Source: Poriferisodalis sp965116245 (lineage in GTDB: Bacteria; Actinomycetota; Acidimicrobiia; Acidimicrobiales; Poriferisodalaceae). Taken from it: a stretch of DNA of 64,000 bases. The position numbers were made by a program, and so were the translations under genes. Shown here piece by piece: positions 51,632 through 60,939 of the stretch. The notes below the pieces were generated by a model that saw only the letters and a program-made list of their open reading frames with translations, made no database searches and had not been told where the DNA came from. The stretch lies in assembly GCA_965116245.1 (NCBI GenBank), contig OZ220497.1, forward strand, positions 1,860,001 through 1,924,000. Direction: 5' to 3'. The number at the start of each line of letters is the position of its first letter. The first letter of the stretch is position 1.

Positions 51632-52390
51632 TCAGTGGCCCATTCCTAGGCCGCCATCTACGGGGATTACTGCGCCGGTGATGTACGCGCCATCGTCGGA
51701 CGCCAAGAACGCGGCAACGGCGGCTATCTCTGATGGCTCCGCCACCCGGCCTAGCGGCACAGCATCGGTGACTGTTGCCTGCTGCTCGTCGTTTAGCGCC
51801 TCGAACATTTCTGTTGCGACGGGACCGGGCGCGATGACGTTGGCAGTGATACTGCGTGAACCGAGTTCGCGAGCGAGTGACCGGGCCATACCCACGAGAC
51901 CCGCTTTCGACGCGGCGTAGTTGACCTGCCCAGCCGAACCTAGTAGCCCCACCACTGAGGACACGAAGATCAGCCGTCCCCAGCGGGCGCGCAGCATCGG
52001 TCGGGCTGCTCGCTTGGCCATCCGAAAGGCGCCGATCAGATTTGTGTTTACGACAGTTGCGAAGTCGTCGTCGGACATGCGAAGCACGAGTTGATCGCGG
52101 GTGATGCCCGCATTCGCTACCAGAATCTCAACGGGTCCCAGCTCGTTTTCTATTGTCTGGTAAGCCGATTCGACAGCTTCGCTATCGGATTGGTCGCATT
52201 CCACCCAAAGCAGACGATTGTCGTCTGGAGCCTGAGAGCGACTAGTTACTGCCACTCGGTGACCAGCGTCGGCAAACAACTGGGCGGTGGCCAAGCCGAT
52301 GCCGCGGCTGCCGCCGGTTACGAGGACGGTTCGCACTATCGTTCGTACTATCGTTCGTGCTAGCGGCTTAGACGGCCTGGGCCGACGCAC
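51632..52390 (-). CDS. fabG: 3-oxoacyl-ACP reductase
   Basis: This is a short-chain dehydrogenase with cofactor motif VLVTGGSRGIGLATAQLF, NAG in LVANAGITRDQLVLRM, the Ser-Tyr-Lys triad in FVSSVVGLLGSAGQVNYAASKAG, and the C-terminal PVDGGLGMGH. It reduces 3-oxoacyl-ACP with NADPH. The start GTG 52390 overlaps fabH by 23 bases. The first 20 residues contain a repeat (TIVRTIVRT) made by duplicated DNA, and the native start may lie just before TVLVTGG. Confidence 0.93.
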   Translation of the reverse strand: MRRPRPSKPLARTIVRTIVRTVLVTGGSRGIGLATAQLFADAGHRVAVTSRSQAPDDNRLLWVECDQSDSEAVESAYQTIENELGPVEILVANAGITRDQLVLRMSDDDFATVVNTNLIGAFRMAKRAARPMLRARWGRLIFVSSVVGLLGSAGQVNYAASKAGLVGMARSLARELGSRSITANVIAPGPVATEMFEALNDEQQATVTDAVPLGRVAEPSEIAAVAAFLASDDGAYITGAVIPVDGGLGMGH

Positions 52391-53333
52391 CTGACCAGCG
52401 CAACAGCGTTGAGGCCGACGTCATGCCAGCACCGAACCCGACTAGCAGCACGTTGTCGCCCTCGCGGACCTGACCGTTACGCACGGCGTCGTCAAGCGCT
52501 AATGGGATTGAGGCCGATGAGGTGTTACCTGTCCTCTCAATCACCATGGCTGCTTTCTCAAAGGGGATCCGAAGCCGCTTGCAGGCCGTCTCGACGATGC
52601 GAACGTTGGCTTGGTGCGGTACGACTACGTCAATGTCGTCCGCTGTCAGGCCCGCTTGTTTCATGGACTGGCGGGCAGATTCCTCCATGACCAGCACCGC
52701 CTTCTTGAACACAGCTTGACCGGCCATCTGGATGTAGCCGTCGTGGTCACAATACAGATGTTCCTCCATGGAGCCATCGCTGGATACGTGCCAGCCGAGC
52801 AGGTCCGAACCCTGCTCGCTGCGCTCAAGTAAGGCCGCGCCAGCGCCATCGGCGAAGAGGATGCAGGTGGCTCGGTCGGTCCAGTCCGTGATGCGAGAAA
52901 GCACTTCGGCGCCGATGATCAGCACCCGCTCGTGGCCCATGGCGATCATGCCGTGGCCAGCTACTAGCGCGTAAACGAAGCCCGAGCAAGCGGCGTTCAG
53001 GTCCATGGCTCCGCAGTCCAGGCCCAGCGCTTCTTGCACCCGCGACGATGTGGCTGGCACACAGCGATCTGGGGTTGTAGTGGCCAAGATGAGCATGTCA
53101 ATGCTCAAAGGATCAACGTCGGCGATTTGCATCGCAGCCTTGCCAGCTCTTGCGGCCAGGTCGGCGGTAGTGCCCCCGATGTTGCGCTGCTTGATACCGG
53201 TGCGCTCTGTGATCCACTCGTCTGAGGTGTCGACGGTCTTCGACAACTCCTCATTGGTGAGGACGCGCTCCCCAAGCGCTGTTCCGATACCCACAATGCG
53301 AGCGCTTGACGCGTTTCCCACGCTCAGCGTCAT
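52368..53333 (-). CDS. fabH: 3-oxoacyl-ACP synthase III
   Basis: FabH starts fatty acid synthesis by condensing acyl-CoA with malonyl-ACP. The Cys-His-Asn triad is in LNAACSGFVYAL (Cys116), VVPHQANVRI and ERTGNTSSASIPLAL. ATG 53333 follows a strong aaggggg site; the longer frame to 53393 would run into fabD. It is located 28 bp after fabD. Confidence 0.95.
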   Translation of the reverse strand: MTLSVGNASSARIVGIGTALGERVLTNEELSKTVDTSDEWITERTGIKQRNIGGTTADLAARAGKAAMQIADVDPLSIDMLILATTTPDRCVPATSSRVQEALGLDCGAMDLNAACSGFVYALVAGHGMIAMGHERVLIIGAEVLSRITDWTDRATCILFADGAGAALLERSEQGSDLLGWHVSSDGSMEEHLYCDHDGYIQMAGQAVFKKAVLVMEESARQSMKQAGLTADDIDVVVPHQANVRIVETACKRLRIPFEKAAMVIERTGNTSSASIPLALDDAVRNGQVREGDNVLLVGFGAGMTSASTLLRWSGASAQAV

Positions 53334-53361
53334 CTGTGCCCCCCTTCTGGCTGTCTGATGG

Positions 53362-54546
53362 CTAGCTGTCTGAAGGCGTCCGCAGCCACGCAACTGGCTG
53401 TCGTGTGGTGACGCGTTCGCCTTCTATGGCCATTATCCCCATGACAGTACCCGCGAACGCGGAGCGCACTTCCTCCCCGGCTACCTGCCCCACTACCTCG
53501 CCCACCGCTATGTGTTGGCCATCGCGAACGTCGGGATTGAGTGTGAAGACGCCAGCGCAGGGACTCACGATGAGGCGCTCGGTGACGTAGAGGTTCTCGC
53601 CGCCCAGCACGATCGGCGTCGTCGGCGCATCGGTTGCGAGCACCTCCATCAGAGCATCAATCTCGGCGGGCTTAGCTACAGACACCGTTGTGGCATCTCG
53701 AAGTGTTCGCTTGGTCATGCCGGTGAGCACCTTGCCAGGGCCGAGCTCAACGAACGTGGTGACACCGGCATCAGCCAGAGCATGGAGGCTGGCGCGCCAC
53801 AGCACCGGGCTAGTGAGCTGCTGTGCCAGTAGCGATCGCCATTGATCTGCGTCAGAACGCAATCGCGCATCAACGTTGGCTACAACCGGCACGCTCGGAG
53901 CTCGGATCTCAACTTCGGCCAGCGCTTTGCGCAGCCGCTCCTTAGCAGAATGCATGAACGGCGTGTGGAACGCGCCGCCTACAGGCAGGGCCATGAGTCG
54001 TTTCGCGCCCGCCGATTTGGCTTCGTCGCCAGCGACGGCCACGGCATCTGAAGCACCTGCAATGACAACTTGGCCGGGGGCGTTGTAGTTGGCGACCCAG
54101 ACATCGCCAAGTGTGGATTCACACGCCTCTGCTACAAGGTCGTCGTCGAGACCCAGTACCGCTGCCATCGTCCCCTGCTGCTCGTCGGCAGCCACTTGCA
54201 TGGCCTCGCCTCGCTCGGCAACGAGCCGCACAGCATCGTCGTAGGCCACCGCACCTGTAGCGGTCAGCGCACTGTATTCGCCCAAGGAGTGACCGGCGGC
54301 GCAAGAGAAAGTAGCGCCGGTGCGCTCCACAGCGTCAAGCACAACCATAGAGAGCACGAAAGTGGAGAGCTGAGAGTTACGTGTTTGGCGCAACTCCTGC
54401 GCGTCAGCCTCCAACAGCAAAGCCGCGACATCGCGTCCACAGGCGTCAGATGCTTCAACTACCAACTCCCACGATTCGTGAGCGGTCCACGCTTCACCCA
54501 TGCCGGGCTGTTGCGAGCCTTGACCCGGGAATGTGAATGCAAGCAC
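53362..54546 (-). CDS. fabD: Malonyl-CoA:ACP transacylase with C-terminal biotinyl-like domain
   Basis: FabD loads malonyl groups onto ACP. Residues 1-300 have FTFPGQGSQQPGMG, the nucleophile Ser87 in AAGHSLGEYSALTATG, the catalytic His in GGAFHTPFM and ELGPGKVLTGM. The protein is 394 residues, about 90 longer than usual. Residues about 320-390 look like a biotinyl/lipoyl barrel-sandwich domain: LIVSPCAGVFTLNPDVRDGQ, VGEVVGQVAGEEVRSAFAG, and TVMGIMAIEGERVTTRQPVAW. No lysine stands at the usual MKM position, so it should not be biotinylated. Confidence 0.92.
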   Translation of the reverse strand: MLAFTFPGQGSQQPGMGEAWTAHESWELVVEASDACGRDVAALLLEADAQELRQTRNSQLSTFVLSMVVLDAVERTGATFSCAAGHSLGEYSALTATGAVAYDDAVRLVAERGEAMQVAADEQQGTMAAVLGLDDDLVAEACESTLGDVWVANYNAPGQVVIAGASDAVAVAGDEAKSAGAKRLMALPVGGAFHTPFMHSAKERLRKALAEVEIRAPSVPVVANVDARLRSDADQWRSLLAQQLTSPVLWRASLHALADAGVTTFVELGPGKVLTGMTKRTLRDATTVSVAKPAEIDALMEVLATDAPTTPIVLGGENLYVTERLIVSPCAGVFTLNPDVRDGQHIAVGEVVGQVAGEEVRSAFAGTVMGIMAIEGERVTTRQPVAWLRTPSDS

Positions 54547-54702
54547 TCGGCCTCCTAAGTGGCACCGGGATGGGAGCCGGGCCTGCAGCCGGGCGTCAGC
54601 CCGGCGATCTTTCGCATGGGCTGTATCAAGGGTAGATGCCAGTCGCTGTCAAGAGCGCCGTCAAGAGTGACTCGTGTCGTCGGTACGCTGCTGTAGCCGT
54701 AT

Positions 54703-54785
54703 GCCCGGGTGGTGAAATGGCAGACACGGGGGACTCAAAATCCTCTGCCCTGCGGGGCGTGCGGGTTCAAATCCCGCCCCGGGCA
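54703..54785 (+). tRNA. tRNA-Leu (CAA)
   Basis: The acceptor stem GCCCGGG (54703-54709) pairs with CCCGGGC (54778-54784), followed by discriminator A. The anticodon stem GGGGA/TCCTC encloses CTCAAAA, giving anticodon CAA. A long variable arm (TGCCCTGCGGGGCGT) marks a class II tRNA, and the T-arm is GCGGG-TTCAAAT-CCCGC. CCA is not encoded. Confidence 0.95.
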
Positions 54786-54809
54786 CTCGCAGCCGTCAGG
54801 AGAGCACGC

Positions 54810-55385
54810 ATGACCAAGCGAGTCGTGATTGCAGAGGACGAGGCCATCATTCGGCTGGACCTTCGCGAGATGCTCGAAGACGAGGGTTACATCGTTGTAG
54901 CGGAAACCGGTCGCGGCGACGAAGCAGTGGAGCTGGCACGCCAGCACCGGCCCGAGGTGTGCATATTTGATATCCAGATGCCGGGTCGCGACGGCCTTGA
55001 CGCGGCGCGTGAAGTCGCCAGCGACCGTAACTCCGCGGTGCTCATTCTCACGGCATTCAGTAAGCGTCATCTCATCGCTGAAGCTCGCGACGCTGGCGTG
55101 TTGTCCTACCTGGTGAAGCCGTTCCAGCGCGAAGAGTTGGTTTCGGCCATCGAGGTAGCGTGGGGACGCTTCATAGAGATGAGAGAACTCGAGGGCTCGG
55201 TAAAAGGCCTGGAGGACAAGTTGGAAACGCGCACGGCGGTGGAACGCGCGAAAGGCCTCCTGATGGACGACTTCCGGCTGTCGGAGCGGGACGCATTCGA
55301 GTTCATCCGCAACACGGCGATGGCCAACCGTGCGAGAATGCGCGATATAGCCCAGCAGATCGTGGATGGACTGCTGACACCCTGA
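54810..55385 (+). CDS. pdtaR: Response regulator with ANTAR RNA-binding domain (PdtaR-like)
   Basis: This 191-residue regulator has a receiver domain (VVIAEDEAIIRLDLREMLEDEG; phospho-Asp in CIFDIQMPGRDG; Lys in YLVKPFQREEL) followed by an ANTAR domain (residues about 125-185: TRTAVERAKGLLMDDFRLSERDAFEFIRN). ANTAR proteins bind paired hairpins in RNA and prevent termination. The start ATG 54810 has an aggag site; the open frame upstream runs through the tRNA and is not coding. PdtaR next to polA is usual in actinobacteria. Its kinase PdtaS is not in the window. Confidence 0.93.
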   Translation: MTKRVVIAEDEAIIRLDLREMLEDEGYIVVAETGRGDEAVELARQHRPEVCIFDIQMPGRDGLDAAREVASDRNSAVLILTAFSKRHLIAEARDAGVLSYLVKPFQREELVSAIEVAWGRFIEMRELEGSVKGLEDKLETRTAVERAKGLLMDDFRLSERDAFEFIRNTAMANRARMRDIAQQIVDGLLTP

Positions 55386-55453
55386 GCCTGCCCGCCGAAT
55401 TTCGCGATTGACACGCTGAGCTGACCGCTGCTCAGCACCGTTGGGAGAGCCCC

Positions 55454-58186
55454 ATGTCGAAGCTGCTATTGCTCGACGGAAACTCTCTCACCTACCGTGC
55501 CTTTTTTGCTGTGCCTGAGGACATGGCCACCCGTTCGGGACAGCCCACAGGCGCCGTGTACGGATTCACGTCAATGTTCATCAACTTGGTGCGCGACCAT
55601 CACCCCGATGCGATCGCCGTGTGCTTCGACCGTCCCGAGCCGACCTTTCGCCATTCCACCGAACCGCTCTATAAGGCACACCGGGACGAAACGCCGACAC
55701 CTCTTATCGACCAACTTGGTCTCGTGCGTCAGGTGCTTGAATCGCTGAAGATCCCGGCGCTGGACTGCATCGGCTTCGAGGCCGACGACCTATTGGCGAC
55801 GCTGGCTCTTCAGGCGGACCAACGCGGCGACGATGTGTTGATTGTCAGCGGGGACCGCGATGTGTATCAGCTAGTACGCGATCCGCGGGTTCAGGTGCTC
55901 TACAACCGTAGGGGTGTCACCGACTATGCGCTCTATAACGAAGCCGGTATCGCTGAACGCACCGGAGTAGCTCCGGAGTTATACGTGCAGTACGCCGCGC
56001 TGCGTGGCGATCCGTCCGACAATCTGTCAGGCGTGCCCGGCGTGGGCGAAAAGACCGCCGCCAAGTTGCTCAACAAGTATCGCAGCGTTGAAGCAGTGCT
56101 AGCGGCCGCGGGCGAACAGACTCCAAAGCTGGCTGCCAACCTCGAGGCGCACAGTGGCGACGTAAGGCGCAATGTCGAGTTGATGACTCTGCGGACCGAC
56201 GCGCCCATAGAGATAACGCCCGAGCAGCTCCGTTGGGACAGCTTCGACGCTGAACTTGTTGCGCAGACCTTTGAGTTCTTGGAATTTGACAGCCTGCACG
56301 CTCGGCTGCGCGATGCCCTGGCTGGTACCGCCATGGAGGGGATGTTGGCCGCGGGTCCAGGCGTCTGCGCAGCCGTACGGATAGCAGACGTGACGTTGTT
56401 GCGCTTCGATGACGACGCTGATGCTCATGGCAACGGCGTCCTAGAACGGTTGAGCGAACTGAATCGTCGTGACGAACCTGTCGCTTTGGGTTTCGTCGTC
56501 GGAGTAGACGGTGCTCTAGATGTGTTGGCGTTGGCTGTGGACCCACCGCAGGGAACGGTGCTCGCCGTGGGTGCCGATGAGCTGGCCGTGCCCCAGATCG
56601 CTACCGAGCTCGGCCGCTTGTTCGGCGCGGAAGGTCCCGGTGTGTACGTCCATCACGCCAAGGAACTAATGCGCGCGCTCGCCAAATCAACCGGCCAGAT
56701 GGACATTCACACTGTGTTCACCGGGCTAGCCCTTGACACCTCAATAGCTGCCTATCTCATCCATCCGTCAGAAGGTCGGGAGGAACTCAGCACTTTGCTC
56801 TCTAGGCATTGCGGCGTAAAACTCGCAGACGACAGCGGTGGACAGCTCGACTTTGACAGCCTAGAAACCGACGGAAACATCGACGCGATAGACGCTGGTC
56901 GCGCTGGGCTGGCGGTGGCGATGTTGGCGCCGAGACTTGAGTCTCAGCTTGAAGACCTGGGCATGGGCGAGCTCTATCGTGACGTTGAACAACCGCTCAT
57001 CTCGGTGCTGGCTCGTATGGAAGCGGCCGGAATCGGAGTTGATCGCGGCGAGTTGGAAGCGCTGCGAGATCATCTCACCGGCGAGGTACTGGCACTCGAA
57101 GCCGAGGTGCGGCGTCTAGCCGGACGTGACGACCTCAACGTCAACTCACCCAAGCAACTAGCCGAAGTGCTCTTTGAAGACCTCGGACTGACGCCGCAGC
57201 GCAAGACCAAGACCGGCTACTCCACCAGCGCGGCGGCGCTGGAATCGTTGCGAGGTGAACACCCCATCGTGGATCGGCTGTTGGCGTATCGAGAAGTGGA
57301 GAAGCTGCGATCCACCTATGGCGTGAGCCTGCTTGAGTGCGTGGCGCCGGACGGGCGTATACATGCCACCTTCAACCAGACAGTGGCCCGTACCGGACGG
57401 CTCAGCTCAGAAGATCCGAACTTGCACAACATTCCGGTCCGAACCGAGCAGGGCCGACTGTTTAGGCGCGCATTCGTGCCAGCCGATGGCTGTGAGTTGC
57501 TAATCGCCGATTACAACCAGATCGAGCTACGGGTAATCGCGCACCTGTCTGGAGACCCCGGCCTGGTGTGCGCCTTTGAGTCTGGCCAGGACATTCACAA
57601 CACCACGGCTGCATCTCTGTTTGGTGTCAGTCCCGACGAGGTCGATTCACAACAGCGGTCGGTGGCCAAGATGGTGAGCTACGGCCTGGCATATGGGATG
57701 GAGGCATACGGCCTAGGTCAACGTCTCGGTGTGCCCACCTCTGAGGCAGCCGAAATTCTGGAGGCCTACTTCGAAGCGTTTCCCAAAGTGCGTTCCTTCA
57801 TGGACGAGGTGGTAGAGCAGAGTCGCCAGCGGGGCTATACCGAAACGGCATTCGGTCGTCGACGCCCGCTTCCTGAGTTGACTTCCCGTAACTTCCGAGT
57901 ACGGCAAGCCGCTGAACGTCAGGCCATGAACGCGCCTATCCAGGGCCTCGCAGCGGACATTTTCAAAGTTGCGCTCATCCGACTAGATCAGGCCCTGCAG
58001 GCCCATTCTGCGTCTAGTCGGCTGGTATTGCAGGTACACGACGAGGTAATCCTGGAGATGCATCCCTCTGAGGCAGACGAAGTGACCGAGTTGACGGCTG
58101 AAACAATGCGCAGCGCCGCCGACCTCTCAGTCCCGCTAGAAGTCCACGTCGCGGTCGGCGTCACGTGGGCGGATGCCAAAGGCTGA
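55454..58186 (+). CDS. polA: DNA polymerase I
   Basis: This 910-residue family A polymerase acts in repair and Okazaki processing. The 5'-3' exonuclease (about 1-290) has LLLDGNSLTYRAFFA, GFEADDLLATLA, VSGDRDVYQLV and GVPGVGEKTA. The middle exonuclease-like domain (about 310-500) lacks the DEDD residues of a proofreading enzyme, as usual in actinobacteria. The polymerase domain (about 515-910) has TGRLSSEDPNLHNIPVR, LLIADYNQIELRVIAHLSGD, RSVAKMVSYGLAYGM, QAMNAPIQGLAAD and LVLQVHDEVILE. Confidence 0.96.
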   Translation: MSKLLLLDGNSLTYRAFFAVPEDMATRSGQPTGAVYGFTSMFINLVRDHHPDAIAVCFDRPEPTFRHSTEPLYKAHRDETPTPLIDQLGLVRQVLESLKIPALDCIGFEADDLLATLALQADQRGDDVLIVSGDRDVYQLVRDPRVQVLYNRRGVTDYALYNEAGIAERTGVAPELYVQYAALRGDPSDNLSGVPGVGEKTAAKLLNKYRSVEAVLAAAGEQTPKLAANLEAHSGDVRRNVELMTLRTDAPIEITPEQLRWDSFDAELVAQTFEFLEFDSLHARLRDALAGTAMEGMLAAGPGVCAAVRIADVTLLRFDDDADAHGNGVLERLSELNRRDEPVALGFVVGVDGALDVLALAVDPPQGTVLAVGADELAVPQIATELGRLFGAEGPGVYVHHAKELMRALAKSTGQMDIHTVFTGLALDTSIAAYLIHPSEGREELSTLLSRHCGVKLADDSGGQLDFDSLETDGNIDAIDAGRAGLAVAMLAPRLESQLEDLGMGELYRDVEQPLISVLARMEAAGIGVDRGELEALRDHLTGEVLALEAEVRRLAGRDDLNVNSPKQLAEVLFEDLGLTPQRKTKTGYSTSAAALESLRGEHPIVDRLLAYREVEKLRSTYGVSLLECVAPDGRIHATFNQTVARTGRLSSEDPNLHNIPVRTEQGRLFRRAFVPADGCELLIADYNQIELRVIAHLSGDPGLVCAFESGQDIHNTTAASLFGVSPDEVDSQQRSVAKMVSYGLAYGMEAYGLGQRLGVPTSEAAEILEAYFEAFPKVRSFMDEVVEQSRQRGYTETAFGRRRPLPELTSRNFRVRQAAERQAMNAPIQGLAADIFKVALIRLDQALQAHSASSRLVLQVHDEVILEMHPSEADEVTELTAETMRSAADLSVPLEVHVAVGVTWADAKG

Positions 58187-58221
58187 TACTGCTGCTGCCC
58201 CGTTTCTACAGCCCTTTTTCT

Positions 58222-58242
58222 TGGGCCCGTTTAGTGGGCCCA
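58222..58242. other. Perfect 7-bp hairpin after polA
   Basis: TGGGCCC-gtttagt-GGGCCCA forms a perfect stem between polA and rpsA. There is no T-run on its 3' side, so a classic terminator is not supported; it could be a rho-assisted stop or an RNA end-protecting stem. Confidence 0.45.
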
Positions 58243-58329
58243 GTGGCGCACGGACGGTAGCCTTCCGGTGCGCTATGAGCGGCTCGCTCGGCTGCCTGCG
58301 CCCGTATTGTCAACCTGAGTACTTCCCCT

Positions 58330-60108
58330 GTGACCGACGCACTTGCCCACACACCAGATCTCGAAGTCCCCGCACTCGGTGATCCACCAGAAGACAAATC
58401 ACCCTACAGCTATTCATCTGAGGACATTTCTCCAGAGACTCCCTCAGATCAGCCGGTCGGGGAGAGTTCCAACGGAGGCGGGCCCCTCGAGAACGAGGCC
58501 CTCGGGGGCACCGCGGAAGCAAAACAGGTAGGGGAAGGCAGGACAAACGGCGCAACCATGGGTGACTTTGGCACCTTCACCGAGGCTGGCGACTACGTGC
58601 CGCGCACGGTCACCCTGGACGATCTAGGCGATACGTCATTTGAGGATGCCGTAGCGCAGACCATCGTGGAGTTCGCTGATGGCGACATCGTGGCTGGCAC
58701 GATCGTCAGAGTTGATCGTGATGAGGTGTTGCTGGATATCGGCTTCAAGTCAGAGGGTGTCATCCCGTCTCGGGAGCTTTCGATCCGACACGACGTAGAC
58801 CCATCGGAAGTCGTAGAAGTCGGCGATCAGATTGAGGCGCTCGTCCTCCAAAAAGAAGACCCCGATGGCCGCCTGGTTCTGTCTAAGAAGCGGGCGCAGT
58901 ATGAGCGCGCGTGGGGCCGGATCGAGGAGATTCGCGAGGCCGACGGAGTCGTCAAAGGGCCCGTCATTGAGGTGGTGAAGGGCGGGCTAATCGTAGACAT
59001 CGGTTTGAGGGGCTTCTTGCCAGCGTCGCTGGTGGAGCTCCGCCGTGTCCGCGATCTGGCGCCATATGTGGGCCGCGAGCTTGAAGCGAAGATCATTGAG
59101 TTGGACAAGAACCGCAACAACGTGGTACTCAACCGACGTTCCTGGCTGGAGGAGAGTCTCAAGGAACAACGCGAGGGCTTCCTGCGCGACCTACAGCGCG
59201 GCGAGCGGCGGACCGGTCGGGTTTCGTCGGTGGTCAGCTTCGGTGCATTCGTTGACCTCGGGGGTATGGACGGCCTCATTCATGTATCGGAGCTGTCTTG
59301 GAAGCATGTTGACCACCCCAGCTCGATTGTCAGCATTGACGATGAGGTCACCGTGGAGGTGCTTGAGATTGATCGCGAACGAGAGCGCATCTCGCTTTCG
59401 CTTAAAGCGACACAACAAGATCCGTGGGAGGTATTCGCGACATCTCACCGAGTTGAGGAACTGGTCTACGGACGTGTTAGCAAGCTCGTACCGTTCGGCG
59501 CGTTCGTGCAAGTCGGCGATGGCATCGAGGGCTTGGTGCATATCTCCGAGATGTCGGCCCACCATGTGGACTTACCAGAGCAGGTAGTGACGCCCGGTGA
59601 AGAGCTATGGGTGAAGATCATTGATCTCGACTTGAAGCGCAGGCGGATCAGCTTGTCAATTAAGCAGGCGGCTGAAGGCGGTGTGGTCGCAGAGGAATAC
59701 CGAGAGGCCTTCGGTGAACATGCCTATGACGAGGAAGGCAACTTCATCGGCGAGTTCAGTTACGAGACGCCTGCCGAAGGCGAAGAGTCAGAAGCCGAGC
59801 GAGCGTGGCGCGAGTACTACGAGGAGCACGGCGAAGAGGCGTACCGTCAGGCCCTAGCGCACTACGAAAACCAGGACACGGCGGACCAGGGCACCGAAAA
59901 CCAAGGCACCGAAAACCAGGACCCCGATAAACAGGTCGCTGGTGACCAGAGCACTGCGGTCCAAGACACTGTGGGTCAGGACGTAGGGGGCCAGAATACT
60001 GCAGGCCAGAACGTAGGGGGCCAGAGCACTGCAGGCCAGAACGTAGGGGGCCACAATTCTGAGAGTCAGCACGCTGGCGAAGCGGCTAGCACGCAGCTTG
60101 ACGGTTAG
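58330..60108 (+). CDS. rpsA: 30S ribosomal protein S1
   Basis: S1 binds mRNA at the ribosome. Four S1 RNA-binding domains are visible: about 117-185 (GDIVAGTIVRVDRDEVLLDIG), 205-272 (GPVIEVVKGGLIVDIGLRGF), 292-360 (GRVSSVVSFGAFVDLGGMDG) and 375-445 (GRVSKLVPFGAFVQVGDGIE). The start GTG 58330 gives an acidic, non-conserved N-terminus of about 75 residues; ATG 58558 is an alternative. The tail (about 515-592) is a Gln/Gly/Asn-rich repeat built from 30-bp units. Confidence 0.93.
   Translation: MTDALAHTPDLEVPALGDPPEDKSPYSYSSEDISPETPSDQPVGESSNGGGPLENEALGGTAEAKQVGEGRTNGATMGDFGTFTEAGDYVPRTVTLDDLGDTSFEDAVAQTIVEFADGDIVAGTIVRVDRDEVLLDIGFKSEGVIPSRELSIRHDVDPSEVVEVGDQIEALVLQKEDPDGRLVLSKKRAQYERAWGRIEEIREADGVVKGPVIEVVKGGLIVDIGLRGFLPASLVELRRVRDLAPYVGRELEAKIIELDKNRNNVVLNRRSWLEESLKEQREGFLRDLQRGERRTGRVSSVVSFGAFVDLGGMDGLIHVSELSWKHVDHPSSIVSIDDEVTVEVLEIDRERERISLSLKATQQDPWEVFATSHRVEELVYGRVSKLVPFGAFVQVGDGIEGLVHISEMSAHHVDLPEQVVTPGEELWVKIIDLDLKRRRISLSIKQAAEGGVVAEEYREAFGEHAYDEEGNFIGEFSYETPAEGEESEAERAWREYYEEHGEEAYRQALAHYENQDTADQGTENQGTENQDPDKQVAGDQSTAVQDTVGQDVGGQNTAGQNVGGQSTAGQNVGGHNSESQHAGEAASTQLDG
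59983..60072 (+). repeat. 30-bp repeats in the rpsA tail
   Basis: Three units of about 30 bp start at 59983, 60013 and 60043 (gtagggggccag...), encoding VGGQNTAGQN-type decapeptides. An upstream stretch (about 59870-59982) has related, more diverged copies. Confidence 0.85.
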
Positions 60109-60231
60109 CCAGCGCGACGGCTACGCAGCGCCATAGTTGACTCGCTGGCTGCACGATGACCGAACGTTCATCGTGCTCGGCTACGTGGCGCTTGACGTTG
60201 AGCCGAACACGATCCGACCCGATCTGCTCAT

Positions 60232-60315
60232 TGCGGCCCAATGACTGCGGCCCAATGACTGCGGCCCAATGACTGCGGCCCAGTGACTGCGGTCCAGTGA
60301 TTGCGACCTGATGAT
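60232..60315 (+). repeat. Six 14-bp repeats, the last containing the coaE start codon
   Basis: Units of tgcggcccaatgac occupy 60232-60245, 60246-60259 and 60260-60273 exactly. Three more with increasing changes run to 60315. The coaE ATG (60311-60313) lies in the sixth unit. Four earlier units offer ATG or GTG at the equivalent position in rotating frames. Confidence 0.9.
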
Positions 60316-60928
60316 TGCGATCGGTCTAACCGGCGGTATAGGCAGCGGCAAAAGCACAGTTGCCGCAGGTCTCGTCCGTCGCGGTGCCGTGTTGATTGAT
60401 GCCGACGCGATTGTGCGTGAGCAACAAGCTCCGTCTAGTCCCGTTTTTGCGGAAATGGTGAAACGCTTCGGGGACGGCATTGTGTCTGACGATGGCACTC
60501 TGGATCGACGGGCGGTTGCTTCGATTGTCTTTTCGGATCCCGATGCGCTAGCCGATCTGAATGCCATTACTCATCCGCCCGCTGGCCGTGAGATACGTCG
60601 ACAGCTCAGTGAGCTGAAAGACACGGACCGGCTGGTTGTTCTCGACATTCCGCTGTTGGGCGAGAGCCTCGCGCGAGGTGAAGCGCCCCGCTACCGCACC
60701 AGCGGGATACTGGTTGTGGACGTGCCGATCGACGTTGCTATCGAACGCCTCGTGAACTCGCGGGACTTCGACAGCAAAGACGCACAGGCTCGGGTAGCCG
60801 CGCAATTGCCGCGGAGCGAACGTCTAGTGCTTGCTGACTGGGTCATCGATAACTCGGGTGGCCTAGCGCAGTTGGAGTCCGAGATCGACGCGGCATTTCG
60901 CTGGGCGAGCGCGCTGACTCACACATAA
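60311..60928 (+). CDS. coaE: Dephospho-CoA kinase
   Basis: CoaE phosphorylates dephospho-CoA in the last step of CoA synthesis. It has the P-loop IGLTGGIGSGKSTVAAGL, the acceptor region VLIDADAIVREQ, HPPAGREIRRQL, VVLDIPLLGES and ADWVIDNSGGLAQLE. The 205-residue length fits. ATG 60311 lies within a 14-bp repeat array and has no clear ribosome site. Confidence 0.94.
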   Translation: MIAIGLTGGIGSGKSTVAAGLVRRGAVLIDADAIVREQQAPSSPVFAEMVKRFGDGIVSDDGTLDRRAVASIVFSDPDALADLNAITHPPAGREIRRQLSELKDTDRLVVLDIPLLGESLARGEAPRYRTSGILVVDVPIDVAIERLVNSRDFDSKDAQARVAAQLPRSERLVLADWVIDNSGGLAQLESEIDAAFRWASALTHT

Positions 60929-60939
60929 CCCACACGAGT

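Noticed and set aside
33313..54546. A polyketide or secondary-metabolite cluster (P450s plus fab genes)
   Set aside because: No PKS, NRPS or terpene synthase is present, and the fab genes are a normal housekeeping set separated from the P450s by the transporter.
54636..54809. N-terminal extension of PdtaR
   Set aside because: The frame runs through the tRNA-Leu gene; the receiver domain starts at ATG 54810 with a good ribosome site.
58222..58242. Rho-independent terminator after polA
   Set aside because: The hairpin is perfect but lacks a downstream T-run, so it is listed only as a hairpin.
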